Shown here: positions 42,551 to 53,100 of the stretch, piece by piece
Position numbering within the stretch: position 1 is the first letter of the stretch
Layout of the letters: every line of letters begins with the position of its first letter
Origin: Laburnicola sp. R22_1
Taxonomy: Eukaryota; Ascomycota; Dothideomycetes; Pleosporales; Didymosphaeriaceae
DNA length: 64,000 nt
Direction: 5' to 3'
NCBI GenBank assembly: GCA_014281115.1
Contig: JACONQ010000002.1
Coordinates: 2,418,001-2,482,000, forward strand
Position numbers and translations under genes: made by a program
Notes under the pieces: generated by a model
The model's input: the letters and a program-made list of their open reading frames with translations, nothing else
Told to the model about the DNA's origin: nothing
Database searches by the model: none

Positions 42551-43459
42551 ATGTCCAGAGGCGGACGTGGCGGCGCACGCGGCGGTCGAAGCGGGCCCCC
42601 CGGCACCGTCACCATCGGCGGCACCGAGCTCCAGTGGGATCTGACGGGCCTCGACATCCAAAAGGGCCCCGGCGAGCGCTTTCCCGTAAGCCCTTCCTTA
42701 CCTCCCAGCCCTCGTGGTTATATGCGCGGTCCACAGTAACCCATTGAACGACAGGATGCACGACCGGCTCAAGCACCGCCGCCCTCCGACTACGAGACCG
42801 CGACCTTGAAGCACTACATCGCCGTGCGCGACCGCATCCACAACGGACCGTTCTACACTATATTGAACGACGGAATGAAGAGCGGCCTGAAGCGTAGGGC
42901 TGGTGATACTGCCGTGAGCGAGGAGGCGCTGTGGAATCCGTTCACGGACAACAAGACGTATACAGCAAGGTATCACCGTGAGAGGCGGAAGGTGCCGAAG
43001 CTGGACACGCGGCCGTTTGGTGAGTTGCGACTTTCCTATACCGAAACACAAGAGGCGCAACTAGTAGGAGGACTTGCGGCTAAAAGTTGTCTTTTCTCAG
43101 TCCACGCCCTCTTCCCACCCGAACTCCATCCCTACCTTTCGCACTCGACCACCAAGCCGCGCGTCCTCGCAGTAACCACGCGCATTACCGATAAATCCAC
43201 CATCCAACAGAAAATCGAGGCAGAAGAGAGTCGTACGCGCGACGCCGAGGCCAGGGCCGAAGAAGGAGAGGACGACGAAGAATTCGACGAGGATGAAGAC
43301 GACGAGGAAAAAGAAGGTGGGGACGATGACGATAATTGGAGCAAGGCGAGCAGTGATAGTGAAGAGGCGGATGACGATTACAATGCTGAGCAGTATTTCG
43401 ACAATGGCGAAGATGACGATGGCGATGATGCGGATCCGTATGAGAATACTTATGAGTAG
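42551..43459 (+). CDS. rpc31: RNA polymerase III subunit Rpc31/RPC7
   Basis: Exons 42551-42685, 42755-43019 and 43101-43459; introns 69 and 81 bp; 252 aa. Rpc31 belongs to the Pol III-specific heterotrimer (Rpc82-Rpc34-Rpc31) needed for initiation at tRNA and 5S genes. The protein starts with an RGG-type stretch (MSRGGRGGARGGRSGPPG). The conserved core follows (YPxF-like LDTRPFVHALFPPELHPYL, ALWNPFTDNKTYTARYHRERRKVPKLD). It ends in the typical very acidic tail (EFDEDEDDEEKEGGDDDD ... DADPYENTYE). The exon joins restore a single frame. Confidence 0.88.
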
Positions 43460-44098
43460 GGAGGAAGAGGAGGAGCGTGGCAATGCATGGCCATCTTGGG
43501 TTACATTCAGAGGCGTCACGGGTGACAAAGATACCCTTCAGGTCATAATATATTCCCTTGTATCAAATTCACATTCTATCTTGAGGAGACAGGTGTGGTA
43601 TTCGCAATTGGTCTGGTTTGAACAAGTTTCGCTGATAATACCAACAAACAAACAAACGATTCAAACGGCATGTATGTTGTAACCTCTCGCCATCCAACAT
43701 TGATGGTATTGTACCAGCCATTCCATCATAGCTGCGTTGGTGATAGCTTCGTGCGAAGTATCTCCCGCGATGCTCTACTCCTGAAGCAGCAACGATTTCT
43801 TCTATCTTCTAGAAAAAATCCGTTTGGTTCACTAGCCGTGCATCTTTCTCCACAGGGGCGGACTCTCTCGGCGGACTCAATAGGCGTCCGGTGCCAATAC
43901 GGATAGTCTCTGAGCCCGCGGGCGGTAATTATGGAGAGGCGGAGTGGACTCCCATGGAGAGTACTTCTCTTGGTTGGTGTGAAGTTTTAGGATCGAAGCT
44001 CCAGTTTGGGCGGGGACTACGACCCTCTTGGACATGGTTTATGGGGGCTTGGATCCGTTTCAAGTCCCTCGTGACGAAGGCGTCAACTGAAAAGCTCA
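43460..44098. other. Convergent 3' flanks
   Basis: Spacer between rpc31 and the convergent gene ending at 44099. No gene or repeat recognised. Confidence 0.45.
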
Positions 44099-45573
44099 TC
44101 AGGGATCCGGGAGGGAAATGACGCTTTGCATCATGTCGGAGACGTCGCTGTCGTCGCCGTCGCCGCCGTCGTCGTCCAATTCTGCCCAGCTTCTCTTTGG
44201 AGATGGTGGCACTATTTCTGGAGGAGGCGGAGCGATTGGCGTTGGCGGGTCATCTGCATATGATGCTTGTAGTGCTTGCGCCTCCGCGTGCTCTCTGATC
44301 TGTTGAAGCACCCAATATCTGCTGGACTCCTCTTGCAGTTCCTTCTCCATTCTAGCGTCTTCCATCGCCAGCCACGCAGCGTGACACTTTCCCAACACAT
44401 CTACCCTCAGGCTATCCCATTGCCTTTTCACCCGAATTACCACATCCTTCCTCCCCAGCTCCCCCTCCGAGACTCTTTCCGGTGTGAGAGAAACCCGCAA
44501 ACAGCTCCGTCGACCCATCTCCTTCCGCTCCCAGAACGCCGCACCACACGGCCGCACCCTCGGATCCGGCACATAATCCGCACTCGTGTACACCCTCGTG
44601 TCCTGCTTGCCGACCCATCTCGACTGCTCGAACGGCAGCTTATCAGCCACGACACAGTCCCGCATGAGGAGCACGCGCTGCACGAGCGCCACCACGTCCG
44701 CCCGCTTCGAGAGATCGTACACCAACACCTTGACGCCCACCGCGCTCTCCTGCGCCCCGCACAGCACGCCCGCCTCTTCGAAGACCGCGGGAAGAAGCCT
44801 TTCTCGGTCTTCATACGCCTGCGTAGGACTGAATGTCCGCACATTCGCCACACACACCGCAGTCCGCATATTGAATCCCGCGCCTTGGGCGTGCCAGCCC
44901 CAGCCCTCGTCCTCCTCGGTTCCCCCGCACGCCGAAACAACCGCGATACCTTCACCGGCTCGACATACCCCCGCTCATCCGGCACGCTCCGCCACAGCGC
45001 CCTCTCGCGAAACGTAACCACCTCCCCATTGCTCTCCACCGGCCCCAACGCAAACGGCGCGAACAACTCAACCACCGCGTCGAGGAGACACCCGCGGTCG
45101 ATGGCCCGCTTCGCCTCCCTGAACCGCGGACACGCGGCGTAGCACCCACTCTGGAGGAGATGCACCAGGTCGGCGTCGGAGCGCGGGACGGGCCGTAATG
45201 TCCCTTTGACGTCGTCTTGTCTTCTCCGCTGCAGCGCGGAGACAATGTGCCGCTTTAGCGCTGCGATGCCGCAGTCGTTGTCCAGCCGGATTGTGCGCTC
45301 GGTGTGCTCGGTGTCGTTGAGCACGTGGATGTAGGGCGTGTTGGGGCGGCCGGTTGTGATGCGGACCAGGGAGGAGAGCGGCGCGTGGTCGAAGCGGAGG
45401 ATGGTGTGGGACTCGCCTTGGAGGGTGGTGCTGGGGGAGACGCCGGGGAATTTGGCGTGCAGGAGTTGGAGGAAAGAGGGGGATTGGAGGATTTCTTGGG
45501 CGGTGTGGATGGAGGTGAGGGGGTGGAGGGTGAGGGTGGATGTGGTGGGAGATATGGTGGTGGTGATTGACAT
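44099..45573 (-). CDS. Hypothetical protein, one apparent frameshift
   Basis: Frame 1 runs from ATG 45573 (MSITTTISPTTSTLTLHPL) to about 44950 (PDERGYVEPVK). The continuation is in another frame: GIAVVSACGGTEEDEGWGWH, then NMRTAVCVANVRTF and on to the stop at 44099. One missing G in the AAGGTATC stretch would join them. Putative introns bridging the break would be only 35-54 bp, lack a branch site and have poor acceptors, so a real frameshift or a base-call error is more likely. Total about 490 aa. The C terminus is acidic after a Pro-rich linker (PPTPIAPPPPEIVPPSPKR, then DDDGGDGDDSD). No family recognised. Confidence 0.5.
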
Positions 45574-46442
45574 TGTGGGGTGAGGGGGTTGGAGATGGGT
45601 GGGAAGTGTGGAGTGGAGTGAGTGAGAGGTGTAGTGTGCTGTGAGAGGTAGTGGTGGTGGTTGGGATGTGGTTGTCGTGGTTGTAGTGAGTGGTATTGGT
45701 AGCGACAGGAACCAGACGATACCCCCCAAACAAAGGTCGAACGCACCTCCTTATACGCGCCCCCCGATCCATCCCTTCCACTCCCACTCTGGTACCCTAA
45801 CTCTGCGTACAGACCTACCATTGGTCCCTTTAGTCTTTCCATCATCTAGCCCGGTGTGTGTACCACTGGTACGCAGACGCACAGTTTCACCTGGTTTTCC
45901 TGGGAAGGAAGGGCGTGGGGAGCGTGTGTACCATGGTTCATGCTCGATATTTGGTTGATTAGGTAAGATTCCGATGGCATGTGACATAGGAGCGCGGAGG
46001 GTTCTCCGTGTGGATAGGAGGGGAGACCAGCGGGATGAGTGCAGTCACATGCTGTTTATTCGTACTGTATGGATTATGTTGTTTGATGTGCAGCTAATGC
46101 TTCCTTGAAGGGAATGAAAATACGCTTTGCGGCAAGCATGTAGACTCACACCAAGGGATGATAGAGTACGAGTTGTCTAGTCTAGACTAGTGTGGGTGTA
46201 GCGTGGTTTGCTCTTCGTGTCGCTATCCACGGTATTTCATCGTGGAAAAAAGGTGGATGGGAGAAATGGTGGTGCGTTTGTCCAACCACCACTCTGCGAG
46301 AAGATGTGTCGGGCATTTTTCATGTGATAGGTTTCGTTGTTGGATGTTAAATGAGAAAGAGTGTAGTGGAAGCTAACACATCTTGTGAGATCACAATGTA
46401 GATCGCTCTCTATAGATAGTATACCCTAAATGCCACAAGCAT
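45574..46442. other. Intergenic region
   Basis: T/G-rich promoter side of the hypothetical gene followed by unique sequence. No gene or element recognised. Confidence 0.45.
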
Positions 46443-47725
46443 CTAAGCAACAAACCCTGCCGGTTCCACTTTTTCCGGTAGCCCTCTGTCCAAGTTCTCT
46501 ACACGCGCTCTCCGCCAATTCCGCGGCGTGGATTGATCCACAATCTCCTTGAACGCCTCCAACGTACAAAAGGCCTCATCGCCATTCCAATTCTTACCCT
46601 CTATCTTGCATCCCGGAGTAACCAACGAACGGTTCGGCCATAGACGGTCTCCCTGGATGGACTTGTCGGCGCCGAGGCTTGCCATGACGGCTCCAAGGGC
46701 AGAATCGTGCGAACCGTGCAACCATAACTTGGTGGCATTGGTTTCTATACCAGTCTCTGCCCTGCTATCGTCATCACATGCGGTTGAATCGGTGGTAGAG
46801 CGTGCGTTGCGCTCAACGCGGGAGACCATCCTCTCAACAACATCTCCGAGCATGGCTCCGATGGGGACTGTTCTCAGCTCCTTGTTCTCGCTATAGCCCC
46901 CAAATTCCTCTTCATAAGCCAGGCGATCTACAATATCTCCAAGCCTTTTGTCGTAGAACGCTTCCGGTAGCCGTACCCCGCTGGCCTTGTCCGTGGCCAC
47001 AGTTGAAGTGATTCCGTCATAGATTGCATGGATTTTGGGGGTTCCGGCTGACGTTATGGGCTTCTGAGGAATGTGCTTGCCGACGAGAGCGTTGATATAT
47101 GCCATTTCATCAGACTTGTCCCCTGCATGACTCGTTAGATGCATGTTGAACGCAATAACCAAGCGGTATAGGATGAAGATTCTCGAAAGGTGAAATACTC
47201 ACAACGCCTCGCCGTCCGTTTTGTGTACAGTTTGCACAGCTGGATGAGTCGAGCGCAAAAGTCCTCATTCGGCAACAGTGTTTCGTCTCGCTCTCCTCTC
47301 TGCACGATTTCTACAGGTCCCAACTCTGGTGGACGAGCTTCTTGGGGGAACATGCCCCATACCACATGCTGCAAGCTTTCCAAGGCCCTTGGAAGCGGAG
47401 AAGAGCGAAAGAAGACGGTAGACGGATGGGCCAGTACAGAGGGAGAAGCGACAGGTTTGTAATGTACTGCTTTCGGAGGTCGTGGCCGAGCTGTACCATG
47501 GCGGAAGAACTACGATGAACAGATTAGGGCCGCATAAAGTTGTATATACGTAAACAGGGTCCTCACAATATGAGCTCCTTCGAGCCTCAAACTCCACTGG
47601 GTAGTGTTTGTGGGTTTCCTCTTTCGCAAGCGCTTTGAATGCCATCTCTAAAAGCGAATCTAAGATGTCTGAGGTATGCAATATCTACCCACCACTTCGG
47701 TCAACTTTTTTCTAACCTCAAGCAT
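46443..47725 (-). CDS. Histidine acid phosphatase superfamily protein
   Basis: Best model: exon 1 47725-47717 (tentative, MLE), exon 2 47647-47567, exon 3 47509-47203, exon 4 47122-46443; about 358 aa. Introns are 69, 57 and 80 bp. The catalytic His is in HIFFRHGTARPRPP, which appears only after splicing (GTGAGG donor, GTAG acceptor). The second catalytic motif is LWLHGSHDSALGAVMASLG (the HD pair). Between them, SPSVLAHPSTVFFRSSPLPR and ALESLQHVV match acid-phosphatase-like fungal proteins. No signal peptide seen, so an intracellular phosphomonoesterase is likely. The RHG motif is RHGTARP rather than the usual RHGxRxP, shifting the second Arg by one place. The first exon is uncertain. Confidence 0.75.
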
Positions 47726-48415
47726 GCAGGTTCTCTGATACCTACCTAGGTATCTTCTGACCCGCAAACAGGATGAAGGCATGCCAATCGTAATTCGAGT
47801 TTCCACATAGTATCCCACTATTTAGGCCCCCAATTACGGCGGCCTGGCCGAGCTCAAGGATGGTTCCAGAACATCAAATTGAGGCTCTTCATCACCACCA
47901 GGTGATACCCGACGGGACCGGAGCCGCCTTGGCAACGTGCGGGGTGATGGGAACGTGCACGAATTCCTTGGCACGGACTACCCTAACCTCTGGCAACAAT
48001 TTTGCTTATATCCGGAGACGTTATTTACGCGAGAGGCTGTCACTCCCGAAAAGGTACGCTAACTCCATGAACCCTAACCCAAAATCCTTCCGGACGTATT
48101 CGGTCGCGGAGATAACTTATCCGCGCCAGCTCATATTAATGAGCATGTTTAAGGCCATTTTCGCGCGAGTAACAGCCACTGACGATGCGCACGTTGCTGC
48201 AATCAGCTTATGGGCATGCTGACTGCCTAGAGGATCTTATACGCGTATAGGGTTGCAGAAAGCGGTGTTTCATCGAGGAACCTAGACGGAAGCCGGAGTT
48301 CGTTTCAATGGCATTAAGACCTGCGTCCCGTCCGTCCCTTTGATACGTCTCTTCCGCTTCTTGTCCATATTTTCGTGTTTATCGGATCGTCTGGTTCCGG
48401 TTCCAATCGTTCGCC
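47726..48415. other. Divergent intergenic region, acid phosphatase / carboxylesterase
   Basis: About 690 bp holding both promoters. An open frame at 47860-48222 has no recognisable features and I do not call it a gene. Confidence 0.4.
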
Positions 48416-50226
48416 ATGCGGCCCATTCTGCTATTCTCGCTCTCTCTACCCAGCGCCGTGCTTTGCTCGCGCACACCCTTAGCCCGCGCCAAAGCCCACG
48501 TCACACTTTCCTCCGGCAGCATAATCAACGGCCTCGTCGAGAGCAATTCCTCGTCTGTCCGCCAATTTCTAGGCATACCCTTCGCGCAGCCGCCAATCAG
48601 CGACTTGCGCTGGGAACCACCACTCGCAAACAGCCGCTCTGCCACCGTAAACGCCACGAAATACGGGCGCTCATGCACACAATTCGAGCCGCTCACACCC
48701 AATGTGCAGAACCAGGATGTCCCACAGCTTAATATCATGGATGCTAATAATACGGGAGAGGACTGTCTGACGCTGAGCTTGTGGACGCCGGAAGGTGCGG
48801 AAAAGTTGCCTGTTGTTGTGTTTTTCAATGGTGGCGGGTGGTACACGGGAGGGCAGGATGTGCCGTATACCATTCCTACGCGGTGGGTGCAGAGGGCGAA
48901 GGATTTGATTGTTGTGGTGCCGAAGTAAGTTGGACGTGGTGGTTGGTTTTGGATGATTGGCAGAGCACCGGCTAACTGGCAGTCCATAGTTCGAGAGGAA
49001 ATATTTTTGGGTATCCGAACGTGGAGGGAGCGACGAATCAGAATCTGGGGATGCTTGACCAGCGCCTTGCGTAAGGAGAACTCTGGCTCGAAGGAAGACG
49101 CAAGCGACTAATCGGACATGTACAGCATCGAATGGGTCCGCGACAACATCGAGGCTTTCGGTGGCGATGCCTCCAAAATTACTATTTGGGGCCAGTCCTC
49201 CGGCGCGGAGCAAGTCGACTTTTGTGCGTAATTCCCGCCTTGACTTGCATGGTCTCATCGGCGCTACACTTCCCGGCGTGCGTTACTCCCCGTACTAACT
49301 CGGTCCGTCATCTAGACAACTTCGCCTGGCACAAAGACCCCATTGTTCATGGCCTCATTATGAACTCCGGTACAGGCTTCATCGAAGACGGCTCCGGCCC
49401 CAAATATTCAAACTTCTCGTACGTAGCGAGTCAAGTTGGTTGCGGCAACAGTACCACTGCCCAAGCCGAGCTCGCCTGCATGAAGAAAGTGGACGCCGCT
49501 ACTATCGAGAAAGTACTCGCGGATAATCTTAACGGGGGCGGGGTGCCGCCTCTTGCGTTTGGTGCGTCGGCGGATGAGAAGATCGTGCCTTCGAATCTGA
49601 CGCAGTGGGCGCTCGATGGCAAAATGTCCAAGCTCGTCAGTAGAATCGAGCGAGCAATGACACGTGGGGGAGACTGACAACCCACAAAGCCTGCGATTAT
49701 TGGCATCGACCAGAATGAGGGTATCGGTTTCGTCACGTACAATGCCAGCGGACCCAGCGCAGAGGACCAAGCACTTTCGGAGTTCTGGTTCCTCCAGCTC
49801 TTCCTATGTCCCTCGTTCACGACTGCAAAGTAAGCCGCCCTGCTACTCGTACTTGCAGGCCAGCCTACTAAAGCAAGCAGACTCCGCGCCGCCGCAGGTA
49901 TCCCAACCTACCGCTACATGTACGCCGGCAACTTCAGCAACGTCTCCCCGCGGCCTTGGCTGGGGGCTTACCACGGCTCCGAACTGCCCATGCTCTTCGG
50001 CACCCACGGGAATTACAGAGGCGCGTCGACTGAGTTCCAGGTGGATGTGAGCGAGGCCATGCAGGATGCATATCGCGCGTTTGCGAACGATCCACAATCT
50101 GGCCTGAAGGGAGAGAATTGGCCCACGTTTGCGGAGGAGCGAGATGTTGTCAGGTGGTTTGGAGGAAATGGGACCGTGGCGAGGAATGCGGTGGGGGAGT
50201 TGAAGCAGTGGGAGGATATGTGCTGA
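48416..50226 (+). CDS. Secreted type-B carboxylesterase/lipase
   Basis: Six exons: 48416-48924, 48990-49070, 49126-49223, 49316-49635, 49690-49829 and 49881-50226; introns 51-92 bp; 497 aa. An alpha/beta-hydrolase that cleaves carboxylic esters. Signal peptide [19 protein letters not shown]. The N-terminal signature is [22 protein letters not shown]. The Cys-Asp motif is [11 protein letters not shown] and the oxyanion hole [12 protein letters not shown]. The nucleophile elbow is [10 protein letters not shown] (catalytic Ser), the acid is in IIGIDQNEG, and the catalytic His is in [13 protein letters not shown]. The whole triad is present after splicing. Substrate unknown; somewhat short for the family but complete. 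Confidence 0.88.
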
Positions 50227-51089
50227 GTTTTCTACTTTGTAGGAGATAGGCATTTTTTATTGCCTATGCAAAGCATAGTTTCGGATGAAAGTGCGGTGCT
50301 GCGGAGAGCTGGTCATCAATGGATCCATCCATGGATCCATGGATAGTTCACAATCACGTGGAGTGCTAAACTGCCGAGGAGAAAGGGTTGCAGCTGTGTT
50401 GATTATGTAAGTGTTCAATGTTTCAGTCACACTTTTCGTCAACAGTCAAACCATGCAGTTGGTGAGCAGAAGATAGCGCTAGGAGTCCTGCTTCTCCTCG
50501 GGTTTCTGTAAGCCAGTTTGTTTCTTCTTGACGTGTTTGATGTACCTACTGAAGGAGCGCGCTAACGGAACGACCCAGTGCAACAGCAGGAACGTGGGCC
50601 CACGCCATTACACTCACCGTCGCGCTAGTGGAAGGATGCGACTTAAGCCCTGCTCAAATAAACTCGATCCTCCTCATCGCTTCTGTGCTTGAGTGCGCGA
50701 TTGCCATCTTGTGTGGTGACGTCGAGACCAGCAATTGGCGCTAGCTGGCAATGGCTCAAGAGCTTAACACGTGGAGAAAGCATGTATTGCGAGGGCAATA
50801 AAACAAGGGTTCAGACAGAGCGGATTGACACTCTATCAGAAGAGGTGGATGTTTCAATCAGAGAAATCGTGCAGATGCGTTCGCAGCCTTATAGATAGTG
50901 GAATGGTCGGCCCAGTATAAAGTATGTATGCCGACAAATATCATTGCTAGTGGTTATTAACGCTAACATAGACAGGTGTCTATTAATCACAGACTTGCGC
51001 AACAAATACCATCAAATACTAGGTCACCAATGTGTGACCGAATCGACATAGAGCTACACAGTGGCAAGCGTTCAACCAAGTAGCGTTCA
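50227..51089. other. Intergenic region with possible coding remnant
   Basis: A GGATCCAT palindromic repeat lies at about 50319-50343. Between about 50570 and 50735 the plus strand reads a stop-free ATAGTWAHAITLTVALVEGC ... SILLIASVLECAIAILCG, hydrophobic and protein-like. A further open stretch is at 50800-50898. No start or clear splice sites; may be a gene fragment. Too weak to call. Confidence 0.3.
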
Positions 51090-51101
51090 AAGCAACATTG
51101 G

Positions 51102-51979
51102 TTCATTCATTCATTCATATCAGTTTATAGTCGACCTAACCTTTTACAAATTATAAGACTTAACAGCAAGCACAACTAAGGTTTAATAGCTAAAGTATAT
51201 AAAAAAAAGGCGTAATTAGGATTAGCTATAATAACGAGCTAAAGAATAATGTAATAATTATAAGAGCGAATTATATAACAGCAAACTATATGACAGTAAC
51301 CTTAAAGTTACCATTTAACTATAGAGCTCTAAAGGGCGGCGAGATAGCCTATTAAAGGGCGGTAATAAGGAAAGTAAAATAAAAGCTAGTGCCTCTACCT
51401 ATTTTTATTATAACCCACTATAAGGGCAATCTATAACTAATATAGTAATTTTAATCCTTCCTATTAATAAAACTATTATAGCTTTATTAATATACTATAG
51501 TAGTATAAGCAACTTTTAAACTTATATCTTTTAACTCCCTTACTTTAATAATTATTATACTAGAAGAAGTTAGATTATAAGCAAAAAGGTAAAAGTATAT
51601 AGTATTACTAGTACTTAGGCCCTTTAGCTACTAGAGCTATACCTTAAGATTTTAGTAGAGCAAACCTATAAGTTTAACTCCCCTTACTTAAGGCGTCTTT
51701 TATAAGGATAATAGGCAATTAATACTAAGATATTAATTGCGCGTATATCTAGAGGTAAAAGGCCACCCTTACTACTATTATTAAAAAGGATAAGGACTAT
51801 AAGCTTAATAATAAAGAGAAAGGTGTTAAGGCAAAGATCTACACATAGAATAAAAGGTAGATCTAAGATATGCTAGACTACTAGTAGAGGGAGCCTAAAT
51901 AATTAATATAATTATTAGCTTTAAACTATGCACTGCGTAAAACTTAATAAAGTACTTAACAGGTCTGCATCGAAGACCT
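51102..51979 (-). mobile_element. Repeat family A copy with (ATGA)n tail and 12 bp flanking duplication
   Basis: The 12-mer AAGCAACATTGG flanks the unit on both sides (51090-51101 and 51980-51991). Read on the minus strand, it begins AGGTCTTCGATGCAGACC and ends with GACTATAAACTGATATGAAT and four ATGA-type tail units. Tail and long target duplication suggest a non-LTR (LINE/SINE-like) retroposed unit, though no reverse transcriptase is encoded. The part at 51515-51979 matches 7421-7900; the last ~75 bp match 15233-15306; the segment just before that (51172-51236) matches 52591-52660 and 39583-39656. AT-rich with RIP-type changes. Confidence 0.65.
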
Positions 51980-51991
51980 AAGCAACATTGG

Positions 51992-52590
51992 AACATTCTC
52001 ATCCTTCTCGTTAAGGTAAAAGAATTGCCTGCTATACAAGCTCAGAACTAGTGTACGGGGTCGAGATAGGACGTTTTATTGTACAAAGGCAACCTCTTTA
52101 GAATAATTAGCGGCATCTCCAACAAAGATACTCCTTCGCAGTTAGCATCTATTACAAAGCAAGCCTACCACTAAATATTAAGAGTCCACACAGGCGTAGA
52201 AGGAACAGCACAAACGGCCCAATTGCGAAGAAAGTATTTAAATCTACAAATTAGGGTTAATCATATATACAGCTCACAACTGTTAGACGCGATAAATAGA
52301 AATCCGCGGTAATAAGTGCATTAGAGGTATTATTTTAGAGTACGCAAGACATAGCGTGTACTCTAGTAAGGCTTTGCAGTGCAACATTTAAACCTCACAG
52401 TTTAGCAGTATTAAATTAAAAAAAATTGTGCAAACACTGTCTACCACAGCCTGGAGCTAAAGGTTAACACAATGGCTATAAAAGGGCCAATGCCAATGCA
52501 CAGATACAGCACAGATACAGCGTCCCTCACAAGCTTATACCATGAACCGGAAGGCGCGGAAAGACAAATCATATAATACGGGTGCTTTAG
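51992..52590. other. Repeat-flanking non-coding DNA
   Basis: Moderately AT-rich, no gene or recognisable element. Confidence 0.4.
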
Positions 52591-52696
52591 CTCCCCACTA
52601 TGGCTAATCCCAATCGCGCCCTTTTTTACGTACTTTAGCTATTAAACTTTAGTTGTGCTTGCTAGGTCAACTATAAACTAATATGAATAAATAAAA
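52591..52696 (+). repeat. 3' end of repeat family A, opposite orientation
   Basis: CTCCCCACTATGGCTAATCC, then TACTTTAGCTATTAAACTTT and AGTTGTGCTTGCT mirror 51172-51236. They are followed by GGTCAACTATAAACTAATAT and a GAATAAATAAA tail. Compared with the 51 kb copy about 27-30 bp before the tail are absent. Confidence 0.65.
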
Positions 52697-53100
52697 ACAT
52701 AATAAGGGTCGATCCATTAATCTATGTATAGCCCTCTCTGTGTATAGTGCGGACTCGAACTTGCCTAGAATCTCTACACGACGAAGGTCTTCAATAGCCA
52801 CATACAAAAAGGGTAATAATCGCACCTACTAATCTATGAATCCACAGAATTTAAGCCTAGCTGAAGCGAACTGTCAATTCTGAAACTATGTTGATGGCCA
52901 AAAAGGCTTGGCGCTTGCGTGGCAGCAACATCACACAGCGACTTTGTTTAACTAAAATATCTTATTTAATAGTGCTGCTTTTATAGCTAATTTCTACTTT
53001 TCTAGTAATAGTTATATATAATAAGTCCACTCAGGCCTCTTTTACTCCCATCTTACATGTAAGACTTCGCATATGCTGCCCCTCGTTCGTAACCACCCCC
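52697..53100. other. Upstream region of the F-box gene
   Basis: AT-rich until about 53030, then normal composition up to the ATG at 53101. No gene recognised; presumably holds the promoter. Confidence 0.4.

Noticed and set aside
44930..44985. Intron with GTATGT donor joining the two halves of the unknown gene
   Set aside because: Available GAG acceptors give the wrong phase for that donor, there is no branch site, and the sequence after the break reads like protein without removal.
47860..48222. Plus-strand open frame of 120 codons between acid phosphatase and carboxylesterase
   Set aside because: No motif, in a region that must hold two promoters; treated as chance.
51172..52668. Possible DNA transposon with ~65 bp terminal inverted repeats at 51172-51236 and 52591-52660
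   Set aside because: The same sequence occurs as a single truncated copy at 39583-39656, and 51102-51979 has its own 12 bp flanking duplication. Two independent, oppositely oriented 3' ends of one family explain the pattern better. Not fully excluded.
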